The translations under genes were made by a program, and so were the position numbers. From Branchiostoma floridae (taxonomy: Eukaryota > Chordata > Leptocardii > Amphioxiformes > Branchiostomatidae), in the NCBI RefSeq assembly GCF_000003815.2, contig NC_049986.1, positions 8,715,487-8,779,486 on the forward strand: DNA of 64,000 nucleotides. The letters run 5' to 3'. The notes beneath the pieces were generated by a model, which worked only from the letters and a program-made list of their open reading frames with translations, ran no database searches and was not told the origin of the DNA. Positions within the stretch are counted from its first letter, which is position 1. Every line of letters begins with the position of its first letter. This document shows, in pieces, positions 1 through 11,300 of the stretch.

Positions 1-420
1 GTCTTTTGAAAGTTGAGATAGTCCAGGTTCAGGTCCAAAGGATCAGGCCCAGGTCCGGACCTGAACCTGTACTTGGTTCAGTATATGAAAAGTTGTGAAT
101 ATACGATAATCGAAACAATGGTTCATTTCACTGCAAAGAAATCTGTTTTGTGGAGTATTCGTTTTAAATGGCATTTCAAAATCCTACAAGGCTAACTGCC
201 TCTGTTTTATTGACTGCACTACTTGGCAGAAATGACTATAGATTCTACTCTGCCTAGTTATTTTCTTCGACCGGTAAGCCCCAAAACATGTGAATGCCTG
301 ATCATATAATCCGTTCATTTTCCAATAGGTCCACAACCGGTCCACGGATTTTTTTCAGGTCCGGTTTTTCCGGACCGGTCCAATGAGAAAACCCGGTTTT
401 GTACCGGTACCCAGCCCTAG
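1..420. repeat. GC-rich palindromic repeat, possible hAT-like element end
   Basis: This stretch has several copies of a GGTCCGGACC-type palindrome and related ACCGGTCC words near 50-65 and 305-410. It ends at about 420 with a sequence that reads on the minus strand as TAGGGCTGGGTACCGG. Many hAT-type non-autonomous elements end in CAGGG-like bases, so a hAT-derived piece is possible, but no left terminus or target-site duplication is visible. No coding potential is seen. Confidence 0.3.
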
Positions 421-479
421 TTGCAACTCTAGCGTCCGGTGGCAGTGTATTCCATACAAGTGAGCCAGAGTAGGCCAGT

Positions 480-1830
480 GGTCTTCTGTAAACCTATCTC
501 ATGGGCATAGGAACCACTTGAAGATCGGAAGCACTTCGTCTGGTGGTCCTGACTGATCTGACCCTGCAGTAGGTGAACATCCGATGATCCGACGTATGTA
601 GGGTGGTAACTTGTTGTTCAAGGCCTTGTATATCAGTAAGACTTTGTGGTGCTTGTGTAGTGACTTCACTTCCACAGATGGAGTTTGATACGGGACAAGT
701 AAAATCAACATGCTGGCTCGGTTCTGCATCCGTTGAAGTTTCTCCAGTTCCCCATCTGGGGCAGAGTCCCATACAGTACACGCGTACATAATGCGTGGCA
801 GAAATATGTTTTTGTACAAAGTTAACAGAGAAGGCGTTGAAACAAAAGTGCGGACGTGCTTTAAAGTGCTGAGTGATCGCCTGAGTTTGCACAAAATGCA
901 GGTATTAACTTGTCACTACAGTATAGATTACGGTTAATTAGCACTACAACGTATTTGTACATATTACATTCTGTTACAGCTGCCCCATTGATAGACAAGT
1001 TGGGGCTTCTCCAACTGTTTTCCATTTTGTCTGTAGACTGCACCAATGAGCATATAAACTTGCATTTTCCACTATTCACTGATAATGAATTTGCCACTGT
1101 GAAAGTATTTTAAAAGATCATTTTTAAGGTTGTCTTGAATGCTACAATAGTAGATGACAGTGTCATCTGCATACATTGATATATCACAGAATTGGGCGCA
1201 ATTTGGCATGTCATTAACATAGATTTAGAACAAGAGCGGTCCTAATATTGACCCTTGGTATACTCCATATGGCATTCGATGAAAGTCACAGATAGTGCAG
1301 TGCTACCTACTAGATAAGTAAGATGTAAACCAACCCAATGCGTCCCCCTGTATGCCATAGCAAAACAGCTTTTGGAGTAGAATGTTATGATCCAGAGTAT
1401 CAAACGCCTTGGAGAGATCTATAAACATCGCCCCTGTCGGCTGACCAGCATTCATAGCATTAAACCACTTCTCTGTGAGAAGGTGTGCTGCAGTTTGTGT
1501 AGAATGGCCTGGGCGAAAGCCAGACTGGGCCTCCGTAAGAATGCAGTTTGCTGTCAGACACTCGTATAATTGAGTGTGTACTGTGCAAACCAAAATTTTC
1601 GAGACAACAGGTAGTATGCTGACTGCTCTATAGTTATTTGGTGTAGCTCTATCACATGCTTTGTGTATTGGGGATAGGTGTGCCTTTTCCCAGTCATCTG
1701 GAAACTCACTTCTTCGCGAAGATTTATTAGATATATTCGTCAGAGATGGTGTGATGATCTCGGCCCCAGCCTTGAGCAATCTTCTGTTAAGGTTGTCTAG
1801 ACCAACGGCTTTGTCCGTTTTCAAAGGAGT
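480..1830 (-). mobile_element. Decayed CR1/Jockey-like non-LTR retrotransposon, reverse transcriptase part
   Basis: Read on the minus strand, three frames together give most of a reverse transcriptase. Positions 1824-1303 encode the fingers/palm start (KAVGLDNL, NYRAVSILPVVSKI, QSGFRPGHSTQTA, FIDLSKAFDTLDHN). Positions about 1262-1225 encode a YQGSILGPLL version of the PQGSxLGP motif, followed by a stop. Positions 1173-1162 encode the catalytic YADD. Positions 1097-861 and 894-499 give the thumb region and the LQRMQNRA tail. Frames change between blocks, so the copy is dead. The endonuclease and ORF1 are missing, consistent with ordinary 5' truncation. The clade (CR1 or Jockey group) is inferred from motif style only. 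Confidence 0.85.
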
Positions 1831-2439
1831 TCACGTTGGACAAACTCTGTCGTTACTTGTCTAAAGGTGAAACGGAGCCTGACAACGGTGTGCGAATTGC
1901 AGTGGGCCGAGAAGTGACATTCTCGTGATAATACCTCGTGCTAACTTTTCGGCTACCGTGCCAAAATACTTGTTCAGTTCCTGGGCAATTTCCAATGGCG
2001 AGGAGCACCTTAGATGATGACCTCATTTGCATAAATCATCAAGAAATGCGATTAATGACTTCTTTCTTGGCATAGATTGTGTACGTGTGTTATTTGGGTG
2101 GAGGAGGTGATCAACTAATACAAATTATTCAAATGAGGGCATTATTTGCATAATTAATGACAAAATTAATACACCAGTTATAAAGGTTAAAATTATTTGG
2201 TGAACGTATGGTGTCATGGAACTCTAGTTAAGGCAAGCATTACATAAAACTTTTTGGCTCCTGTACTTTGGTACCTGTATTAAACTTAACATTTGATATG
2301 GGGTTACCGAAGAACATATGTACACAGGACCTCCTGGCTTGCTTTGGCATACGCTACAAAACTATTTCTTCCATTTTGTTTTGGCCATATTGTTTTGGGT
2401 CTGGTATGTCGGGTTATATCTCAAGAACCGCTGGGCGAT
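1831..2439. repeat. Non-coding stretch with the 3' tail of a dispersed repeat family
   Basis: Positions about 2010-2240 contain alternating ATTTGCATAA-type words and the closing phrase TTATTTGGTGAACGTATGG followed by GAACTCTAGTTA. The same closing phrase recurs near 30,075 and 51,000. It marks the tail of the dispersed repeat best seen at 49,752-51,045. No exon is visible. Confidence 0.5.
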
Positions 2440-2830
2440 TATCGCAATTCTCCCAGTTATCAACATGACGAGGTAGCATCAAATTGTCCAAATGGGAAAA
2501 TACGTGTTGTAGCATGTCGATTGTTCTTGTAGAAGTGACACTAGGTAGGTAAGCATGAGTGTAGTTATGAAAGACTAGTTGGATAGTTGTAAAATTGGCC
2601 ATGAGTGAAGTTGCCAACTTTATAAGTAATACCACACTAGTGTCACCTTAACTGCAAAAATACAGGAATGAATACTTCGTTGGCTGTAAGACCATGATTT
2701 ATCGTCTCATTTCTTGTTACAACGTTTATGGTGTCAATTTTGAAAATTTAGCCATCTTTTTTTCATCTCATTATTTTGGCAGTCCATGTCATGCAGAGGA
2801 TGACATCCATAAAAAGTACTAGCTCTGTCC
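2440..2830 (-). mobile_element. Degenerate copy of the Harbinger-like MITE family seen at 22,449
   Basis: Read on the minus strand, this segment parallels the intronic element at 22,449-22,973. Shared phrases include GGATAGTTGTAAAA, ACCACACTAGTGT, CAACATGACGA and, at the right edge, GAGGATGACATCCATAAAA. The left terminus is replaced by other sequence, so the copy is incomplete. No protein is encoded. Family assignment rests on the intronic copy, which has intact ends. Confidence 0.55.
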
Positions 2831-3289
2831 TTAACATACTAATTATATACTCACTAAATAAATGTAAACATGAACATTACCATGCATGGGTTATGCAAAT
2901 GTGTAAGAAATTTAAATAATTCTTCTTTAAAAATCTCTAAATATTGCAGTATGAGGTCTCCGAACTCTTGTTTGTTTTTGGATGTAATACTAGTAGTTTG
3001 TCTTATTTTCAGTCCAAAAATATATATTTTGGGTTCATGTGTCATAACGCGGAGGCCAAAATGACAATTTGTTATAGGAGTAGATTTTGCACATGGAACA
3101 GCGCATTTTGCATTGGGTGTTTTGGAAGAGCCCAGTTCTTCTATGGGGTCAAGAGGGGGTCAAGAGTTTCGTGCATCGTTGGTGTTTGGATGGTCGATTT
3201 CTGCAAATGGTTGATATGCAACGTTAACAGTCAATTTTTGTGGTTCCGATGTGTTTTTGTCCTGCCAAGAAGGTTACGTTTTGGGTAGT
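2831..3289. other. Non-coding stretch, nothing recognised
   Basis: AT-rich sequence with short open frames only. None shows splice-bounded similarity to the modules found further right. Confidence 0.5.
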
Positions 3290-3385
3290 GATTGTCAGCC
3301 TACCTATTGGTCACTACGAAGGATTGTCAGCCTACCTATTGGTCACAACGAATGATTGTCAGCCTACCTATTGGTCACTACGAAT
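3290..3385 (+). repeat. 32-bp tandem repeat, three copies
   Basis: Three head-to-tail units start at 3290, 3322 and 3354. Each begins GATTGTCAGCCTACC and continues TATTGGTCAC. Units differ at only a few bases near their ends. This is a small minisatellite with no sign of coding function. Confidence 0.9.
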
Positions 3386-3734
3386 GACTGGGGGAATTTG
3401 GTTGCATATTTGGCGTGTTGGCATGCTGTGACAATAACTGAAGAAAAAAAATCAAATGTTGGGTGCTTCCGCACTTCAGCGGAACCTCCGGGATTGTATC
3501 GTGTGCGGTGGTCATGTCATTGTTTGTTTGTTGACAATTGCCAAGTATTCCATATATGTGTCTTGGCTAAGATATGGAAGGATAACGCTAGAAAACTACT
3601 ACAAGACGATGTATACGATACTTTTGTGTTCTTCCGCTCTTTGTACAGAGTTGACATAGAATAAAGTGCCGTGGCGGACACCGAAAAGTGAAAAAAAGCT
3701 ATAGGGACAGGGAGCAAGTGGTGTAGTTTTGGGC

Positions 3735-3905
3735 CTCCCAGCGGCTTGTTCTTCCCGGAAAACCTTGTCTACCGCATCTCTCATGCGGTTTAAGATAAAC
3801 CTGGCATGCACCTTTCCCGATATGGAAAGAAGTGTGATCCGCCTCCAGCTGTTACACCTCTCAATTCCGTACGCGTAGTAGCAAATTTCATTCAAACATC
3901 GCTGA
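3735..3905 (-). mobile_element. Short LINE reverse-transcriptase remnant
   Basis: On the minus strand the frame reads RRITLLSISGKVHARFILNR and then REEQAAGRPK. This matches the motif-2 region of non-LTR reverse transcriptases (WRGITLLSxPGKVxxRxxLxR, then EEQAGFRxGR). Both ends are lost and neighbouring frames do not continue it, so it is a fossil of about 55 codons. Confidence 0.7.
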
Positions 3906-4905
3906 ATGGACATTTTGCAAATCTAGACCTCATTTCCATAATTTATGAGGGGATGATAGAAACAGTCACGCTTTGAACATCTTCTATTATTTGTTTGGAG
4001 AAGGTATATAAGTGCAAACTTCACTGTACATTGTCATTTAGCCTCTAGCCACTGAAGAAGCTGTACATAGCGAAACTAGTTTGGCCGACAGGCTGAATAA
4101 ACAAAACTTGAACTATGCGGCTCCAGATGTCTTTCTGATGGACGAATGAAGTGTGCAAGATGTCGGTAGCTTGAGGGATGAATTTACTCTACTATATACT
4201 ATTATTTGGTTGGAGAAGATTATCAAATTAAATTCACTTGATATATATAAAACTTCTTGAAATCCTTAAAGCTAGGGCATGCGGTCGCGGTCATCACAAT
4301 ATAATGGCTCGAAGGAGTGACACAGCGGATTTTAAAACTTGTAAGACTTGTCATTGCCTCTTTGCAATCAGGAAATAAAAGTTTAGAGTTGAAAAAGAAT
4401 TGCTATTGTAAAAATCTTTCCTTCATAGTTGTAGCTCGATAGATATTTATGATGTTTATGTTTATGTCAGAGAGTCAGGTTTTATCAAATTGATGACATT
4501 CTTTAGAGTCTAGTTGTCAATGAAATAATGTCTGTACTTTGTCAAAGAGTACCTAGGTATATATACTCCTGATTGATCGCCAGCTGGTTTTGTCATAACT
4601 GGCATTGATTTTCAACATAAGGTAAACACGAATTTGTGGTTATGTTAATAGTATGTATTGTGTCTGTTAAGAAGGGGAAGGAAATAAATTAGTTTAGTGC
4701 TCAACTTATTAATATCCAAATTAGTCCTCAACATCAGTATAGATTATTTCCTCAACACGATGTTGCATTGTTTTTTTTCCAAAAGCACTTTTAAATTGAA
4801 ATCATTTGTGAGTACGTATGTTAAAAGATAGAACAGTTATATAGCTCAGCATATTGATGCTGGGCACCGATCATTGACACACTCTCCTCTATCCCTCCCA
4901 CACAG
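3906..4905. other. Non-coding upstream stretch before the lectin exon
   Basis: AT-rich DNA with a repeat-like tail near 4075-4110 (GGCTGAATAAACAAAAC). A TATATATAC word at 4559 is followed by a donor-like AAGGTAAAC at about 4619, but no ATG or coding frame lies between. If the large gene starts nearby, its signal-peptide exon is not recognisable here. Confidence 0.4.
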
Positions 4906-5322
4906 GCTGCCCCGACGGCTGGGCAGAAAAAAGTGCCAGGTGCTATCAATTCTTCATGGGTTCAATGACCTTCTCGCAAGCGGAAGCTTTGTGTGCATCA
5001 CACAATGCCAGGGTAGCTCTCCCGAAAGATCAAGCGCTCAACGACTTCATCGTGGCGTTGCGGAACAGCAACGCACGGGACGCGCAGTTCCCCGCCTGGA
5101 TTGGACTGAAGGATGTAGACGTAGAGAACGAACACAGGTGGACAGACGGTACTTTGCTAGAGGGCTACGCCAACTGGGCAGACGGTGAACCCAACGATGC
5201 GCCCGGCGAAGCAGACTGTGTTCGAAATGAGAGATCTGATGCCGACGAACGATACAGAAACAAGTGGAGGGATTATCCTTGTGACAGCGCGTCGTTTGGC
5301 GTGTTCTGTGAAACGCTCTCTC
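4906..5322 (+). CDS. Exon: C-type lectin domain (long form)
   Basis: A whole C-type lectin domain of 139 codons sits in one exon, acceptor CACACAG and donor TCGTAAGT, phase 1-1. Six cysteines occur in long-form order, from CPDGW and ARCYQF at the start, through EALC and EADC, to YPC and VFC. WIGL and the Ca2+-site-2 EPN in WADGEPNDAP are present. EPN lectins typically bind mannose-type sugars. The second calcium motif, usually WND, reads WRD here, so sugar binding may be weakened or altered. It is the most 5' exon recognised and opens the mosaic gene. Confidence 0.93.
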
Positions 5323-8300
5323 GTAAGTACCCCATGACCAGCACAAACCACAATAAGCTACAGCGTTTAGATAACCAACCTTCCACTAAGCACTAGAGTA
5401 GAGCTAGAACAAATCGTAAACGCTGCATGTTCCGTGCAAATACTACATGCTTGTACGTCACTTCACCACCTCGCCGACTTTCATTTGCATGCTTCTGCTT
5501 TTTAAAAGTAACTTCTGATTCATAGGGTGTCCAATACGCTTTCTGTCTGACAGGTATCAGTCATTAGGGCTTTCATTGCAAAGCGCGAGGTGCACGTGCA
5601 TTTTGCTATGCATAACATTTAAATCTCCCTATGTAACGTTACTTGCTTTTAGACAACATAGCCTTCTAGCATTTTGATTAGAAAAGGTTGTCCATTTATT
5701 ATTTATTGCGCTGATGGTGTTGTCACTTCATCTTTATCGTGTTGAGTGTTTTTAAGACAAAAAAGGGAAAAGGAAAAAAAGATATTGATCAGTGCTCTTT
5801 TGCTTAGATAATTCAAATCGAGCCAAAAGTGCTCAAGATATTTGCATACAGTCTTAAAACCGTGTACAGTTACTATCAATTTTCTTCCAACAATAACTGT
5901 TTTAAAGGTAGAGTACGTACCTCAAAATTTTCTATGTCTGACAGCACATCGTGGTCACGGAGAATGGCCTAGTCTCTTTCTCACGAGAGAACACGAGATT
6001 AGGCCAGGCTTGCGTAGATCATCTGCCCCCTTCATCCGCCTCCTTACGGAGAAGGGGCAAGGTAGGACTTGGGGAGCTCCCAACCCTGACCTAGTCTCGT
6101 GTTCTCTCGTGAGATCGAGACTAGGCCATTCTCCGTGACCAAGATGTGCTGTCAGACATAGAAAATTTGAAGGTACGTACTCTACCTTTAAAACAGTCAC
6201 TGTTGGAAGAAAATTGATAGTAATTGGATACATACGTGACTGATGAACCACTTCAATGTTGCAACCGTGCCATTTTAAACAGCGTGTGAGGTAGACAAAG
6301 GGACCTGCTCTGCATCTGGAGACCCACACTACACGAGCTTCGACAACCGTCGTCATCATTTCCAAGGCCGGTGCAGATACACATTAGCCAAAGATTGCGG
6401 AAACAACGAATTTACTGTGGAGGCAAAGAACGAACCCTGGGGAACAAGGCCCGTTTCCGTTACCCGTGAAATCTACGTGATAGCATTCGGGATAACAATC
6501 GGCATTCTTCAATACGATGGGTCGAATAACCGTCATACCGTTACGGTGAGCTACAATGGTTTGTTTTGTTAGAAATACTAATAATAATAATCACCAGGTG
6601 TAATACTAGATAGTAGAGGTAACTCATTCATCTGGCACAGTAACAGTGTCGATGTTGATAGCAAACATGTTTCAGACATGTATCTCAGACATGTATGTTC
6701 AAACTTCCCTTCTCAACTTATCTGTCAATACTGGCAACCTAAGATTGTATAAAAACCTTACAGCTGAGTACAGTATGGAGAGTTACCTATACCCACAGAT
6801 TTTGAGCGACGGTCCATTTTATGTAAAACGAGGATAGAAAGGGGTAGGTACAAAACAAACCTACCCGTTGACGAAAGGACATGCAAATACTGTTCAAGGA
6901 ATGCAGTAGAAGATGAACTACATTTTATTTGTCAATGTTCACATTACAATTTCGAAAGAAGATTTTTTTCCTTGAAATCCGTACAACTTTCCAAAAAATG
7001 CTTCTCACACCTTAGAGTTGATTCCGAGTCACCACGAGGGTTGCCATTGTCATCACTTACAAATGGTTTCAATTGTTTTCAATTATATGTCTAGGAGATT
7101 TTATACTTCTAATGCTATTTGAACTTTCTAAATATCTTCCCCGGTCTGTAAAACCTTTGAAATATTCACGATGTGGAACAGAATACTTCTAACAGTTTGT
7201 AATTTTAATGTAAACAATGGTAACAGCATTTTGCCATTATTAACCATTTTCTACCATTTTTTGTAATATTGGATGACTGGGCTAGGAAGAAAGCAATTCA
7301 CACATCCTTGCAAAGTACGGTTTGGTGTAATGTCAATGGCTACCACAAAGGACACACCAGTGCCCATCAGTGAAATCTAAAAATATACCAGGCAGACAAA
7401 AGGGGCTAGCTTTTATGGGGCAATAGATTAATTCTACCATTTGGCAAGGTTTACCATTTTTTTTTATATTTGTAAAAGTGAAAGAATCCTGCAGATGTTT
7501 CAAAATTATTGTAAATAAAGAGATTTATTTGTGATCACTTTCAAAATGTTTCCAAAGTATTCAAAGAAATTCAAATAGATTCAAAATCCCATATTAATCT
7601 TTTTGAAAAAAATCATAATTGTTGGGGCTTAGATATTGTTTTATTCAAAATAATTCCAACTTATTACAATCATTGTCCTCATGGTGCCTCGGAATAGACT
7701 CTACCGATCAACAAAAAAATAGTCTTTTTACTTAAATCGCCCAACCCCTTTATCCAAGAAAATGTTGGACAATTTATCTCCCACTGCATACAGAAAAGAA
7801 GTCAAACCCACCAAATAGCTTAAGTAGATGTAGATTTAGAAGAGATGTTATTCCCCGTTCATCTATAAATATTTTTCCTTTCTTGTGAAGTGTACAATTA
7901 TGTATACCACTGCTTCACTTTCTTTGCAATTAGCCTTTGGGCAAGAAGTTGCATAAGTGATTGTATTGTATCATTACGTTTTAAGGAATGACACGTACGT
8001 ATCACTGTTCTTTAGGCTAAACTGTGCATTACAGGAGACTTTTATTAGAAATTAGAATTAGAAATATCATGACGCAGGATCGGTGCATTTCTGTTCTACT
8101 TTACGATGAAAGTACTAAACCTCTGCCTCAGAATAACAAATTGCACCGTTCTGCTTCAAAACAGCTGGACACTGGAAATGGAGGAGGTCCAACGTACTTA
8201 AATTCGCCCTCCTACGTCGACCCACTGGGCAGGATAACGGTGGGCGTGGTCGGCAGATATGTCCATGTGAGGTTGACGGACCAGTGCGTAGATGTATATT

Positions 8301-11300
8301 TCGACGGGAGACACAAAGTCCGGGTAATTATATCACATTTTATTATTCATATTTCTCGATTCAAGTACAGCAGATTTGTATATACCTTCAGGTGTCAGAC
8401 TTCCCATATTGCAAAAATAGGCAAATATATCAAGGACTGCTCTGCTATTAGAAAGAATACCGTAACTAATGATTAGCCTACTCCATTGTAATACTATGTC
8501 AAAGTTATACGTTAGGCCTAATTGTTATGTTAACTAGGTTGTTAAGCTTTATCCTATACCTCTATTTTGTACTTTGTGTAATTGTTGTTGCCATGCATTG
8601 TGTCATGTACAATTGTCGTGCAAATAAACAGGCAGTTGTATGATGAATGTTGTATGTGCCATGACCGATTGTGATAAATTTGTCATTAACAGTCTCAGGC
8701 GCATAGCACACAGGTGTCAGAGGGAAAGAACGTTAATGTATTCTGGCATGCTTCTACAGGTGAACGTTCCAAGAACCTACATGGGGAACATGTGTGGACT
8801 CTGCGGCAACTTCAACGACGATGCTTCCGATGACCTGAATGGCCAAAGCACGACCGTTTTCGGGAATTCCCATCTCGTCGACATCTCGTAGTAAGTGATA
8901 TAAATACATCGTTTGTGTGTTTAATAATTCCTAAATAAAACCATGTTAACATACATACACCCCATTAATTAATGAAAATATTTACTTGTTCACTTGTCAC
9001 TTGTTTCTTTCTTGAAGTATGAACTTGTGACAATCAAAGACTGGGACAACTTCAAATTGTGTACTAAATTGCCATTTTCCCATGTCGTATCTGCTATATC
9101 AAGATGTAAAAAAAACTATTTTAGGAGGAACCATTATGATGGAAGGTTGAATTTAGATTAAGATTTATTGAAATTACAGACAATGTAATACATAAAATAC
9201 ATGGCAAACCCAGGCAGCTTGGCTAATATTGGGTACATACAGATGAATACATTTACACTTCTCATTGAATACAAATTATTAACTTAACTGGTTAAGGTAT
9301 GCTTCAAATTCTAATATACTCATATTTTCGACTGTCCAACGCAAGTCTTCACTTTGTGCAGTTAGAGCACGCGACTCCGTTAGCTGTGAGTCTTGCAAAA
9401 AGTTTAGCTCTTTGCCCAAAATTCATCTAGTTGTGGTTGCCATAATCTTTCTGTAAGTCGTGCCCCTCACGCGATGATAATGTGTTTTCATCTGCATATC
9501 GTGACGTCACAGAAGCGATGGATCCCTGAATGAACGTTACAGTTCAACTTAAATTGAGAATAAAATCTTTGAAGAGATTCATTAGTCACGTATGAGCACA
9601 GTTAATAAGAATTTTCTTCTTACAGTGACGTACATTTAAAGGTAAACACACGTACCTCCAAATTTTCGATGGCTATCTGTCCATCTTGATCACAGAGAGA
9701 TCCATGCAAGTCTCGACCTAGTTCTCGCAATTCTCGCGAGAACTAGGTCACTCCGTGAATAGGATGGACAGTACGTGTGTTTACCTATAAATGTACGTCA
9801 CTGATGGAAGAAACATCCTATTAACTGTTTCCTTAAATCTTTTAAAGATAATTCATTGATTTTGATGAATCCAACTCAGTTGCCCTGGAGGTGACATAGG
9901 CCCGACGGATGACCCACCGACCCCCTGCGATGAGGCATTGGATGCTATAGTGAGGGACAATAGCAACTGCGGGAGGATAACAGATGCCAACGGCCCGTTT
10001 GCTATTTGCCACAATGTTGTTGATCCCAATGACTACTTCGAGAACTGCGCCTTTGACATGTGCGTCGGCGGAGCGCCTGATGCGCTGTGCCAGGGCCTTG
10101 AGGCATATGCTGACGACTGTGCGGCAGCCGGCGTGCAACTTAATTGGAGGACAGCGAACTTGTGTCGTACGTGCGATTGTGATACTCGTTGAATATTGAA
10201 CACTTAACAGATGTGCACACATGCACACCCAGAAACAGACACTTGTCATTTTGCACATTTTAATGGATTAACAGCTACACTGGGTTGTGCTTTATATCTT
10301 AGAAGCTACTTTACAGTTTGGAAGCTGTAACCATATTCTATTGTGCCTGCTTATTAGATACTCCAGTCTGTGTTTCAGGGTTTTACAGTAGGAGTCAGAT
10401 TTTCTTTCGACTAAAAACACTAACCTGACGTCTTTATTCATTTTCAACAGCCTTACCATGTCCAGCGAACAGCGAGTACAGGTCGTGCATGACTCCGTGC
10501 CCTCCGACCTGCAGGGATCAATCCGCCACCTGTGATGCGCCCTGTGTAGAAGGCTGCGAGTGTATCGCAGACCACATCTGGAGTGGAGATAGCTGTGTGC
10601 CAGTAAACCAATGCGGATGTGTTGACCCCGACACCGGTGAATATTTTCAGGTCAGTTCATTATTGTACATAGTAGTTGCGGTTTTGTGCGTGTCGTTGGT
10701 CTACCGTTCAGTTCGTGGCGTTTTCGTTATCTCGGCAAAGATGATGTAGGTTTTAATCACGTACCAGAAGGTAGTGTTTTTTTTTTGGTTTTGCTATGAT
10801 GGAGTGACTGAGCATAACTCAGACGCTGTGGACGGGTTTTTGATATGTGGGTAAGTGTCGGAGACTACGGTCGAGCGCATCAATGAGCCTCCAAGCGACT
10901 TGTAACGGTACTGCAGCGGGTATTCCGGGTTTATCTCATGTTCTGGAAATGCAGTAATTGTGTGATAGTCGTGGCTAGTGGTATGTTTTTCAAACTACAA
11001 ATGATTGGCCTTCTTTGTTGGAAACGTTGGGGAAAGATAACTGAATCATTGGTCTATGGATAGACCATGTAAAGTGCATGTTATTCAAAACAGGGCTAAA
11101 GTGAGGAAAATTTATAATTTCGTGGCAATACTATACATGTGAATTTGAACTATACTTAGTATTCGAGGACATCCGCTGTTGTTCATCGGGGCTGGTGTTC
11201 TATGTCGAGAGATGGCAGCGGACCATGACATGATAGGACTTGCAAACATGAGGCATATGTATTACAACCGAGAAAGAAAGGAACACCAATAGATACAAAT

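Noticed and set aside
4559-4622. TATA box and first non-coding exon for the mosaic gene
   Set aside because: Only a TATATATAC word and a donor-like AAGGTAAAC; no ATG, no conserved copy and no transcript evidence.
8024-8164. Upstream extension of the unit 1 VWD part-b exon
   Set aside because: The frame is open, but the sequence has no similarity to the other part-b exons, and an acceptor at 8,164 gives the expected size and phase.
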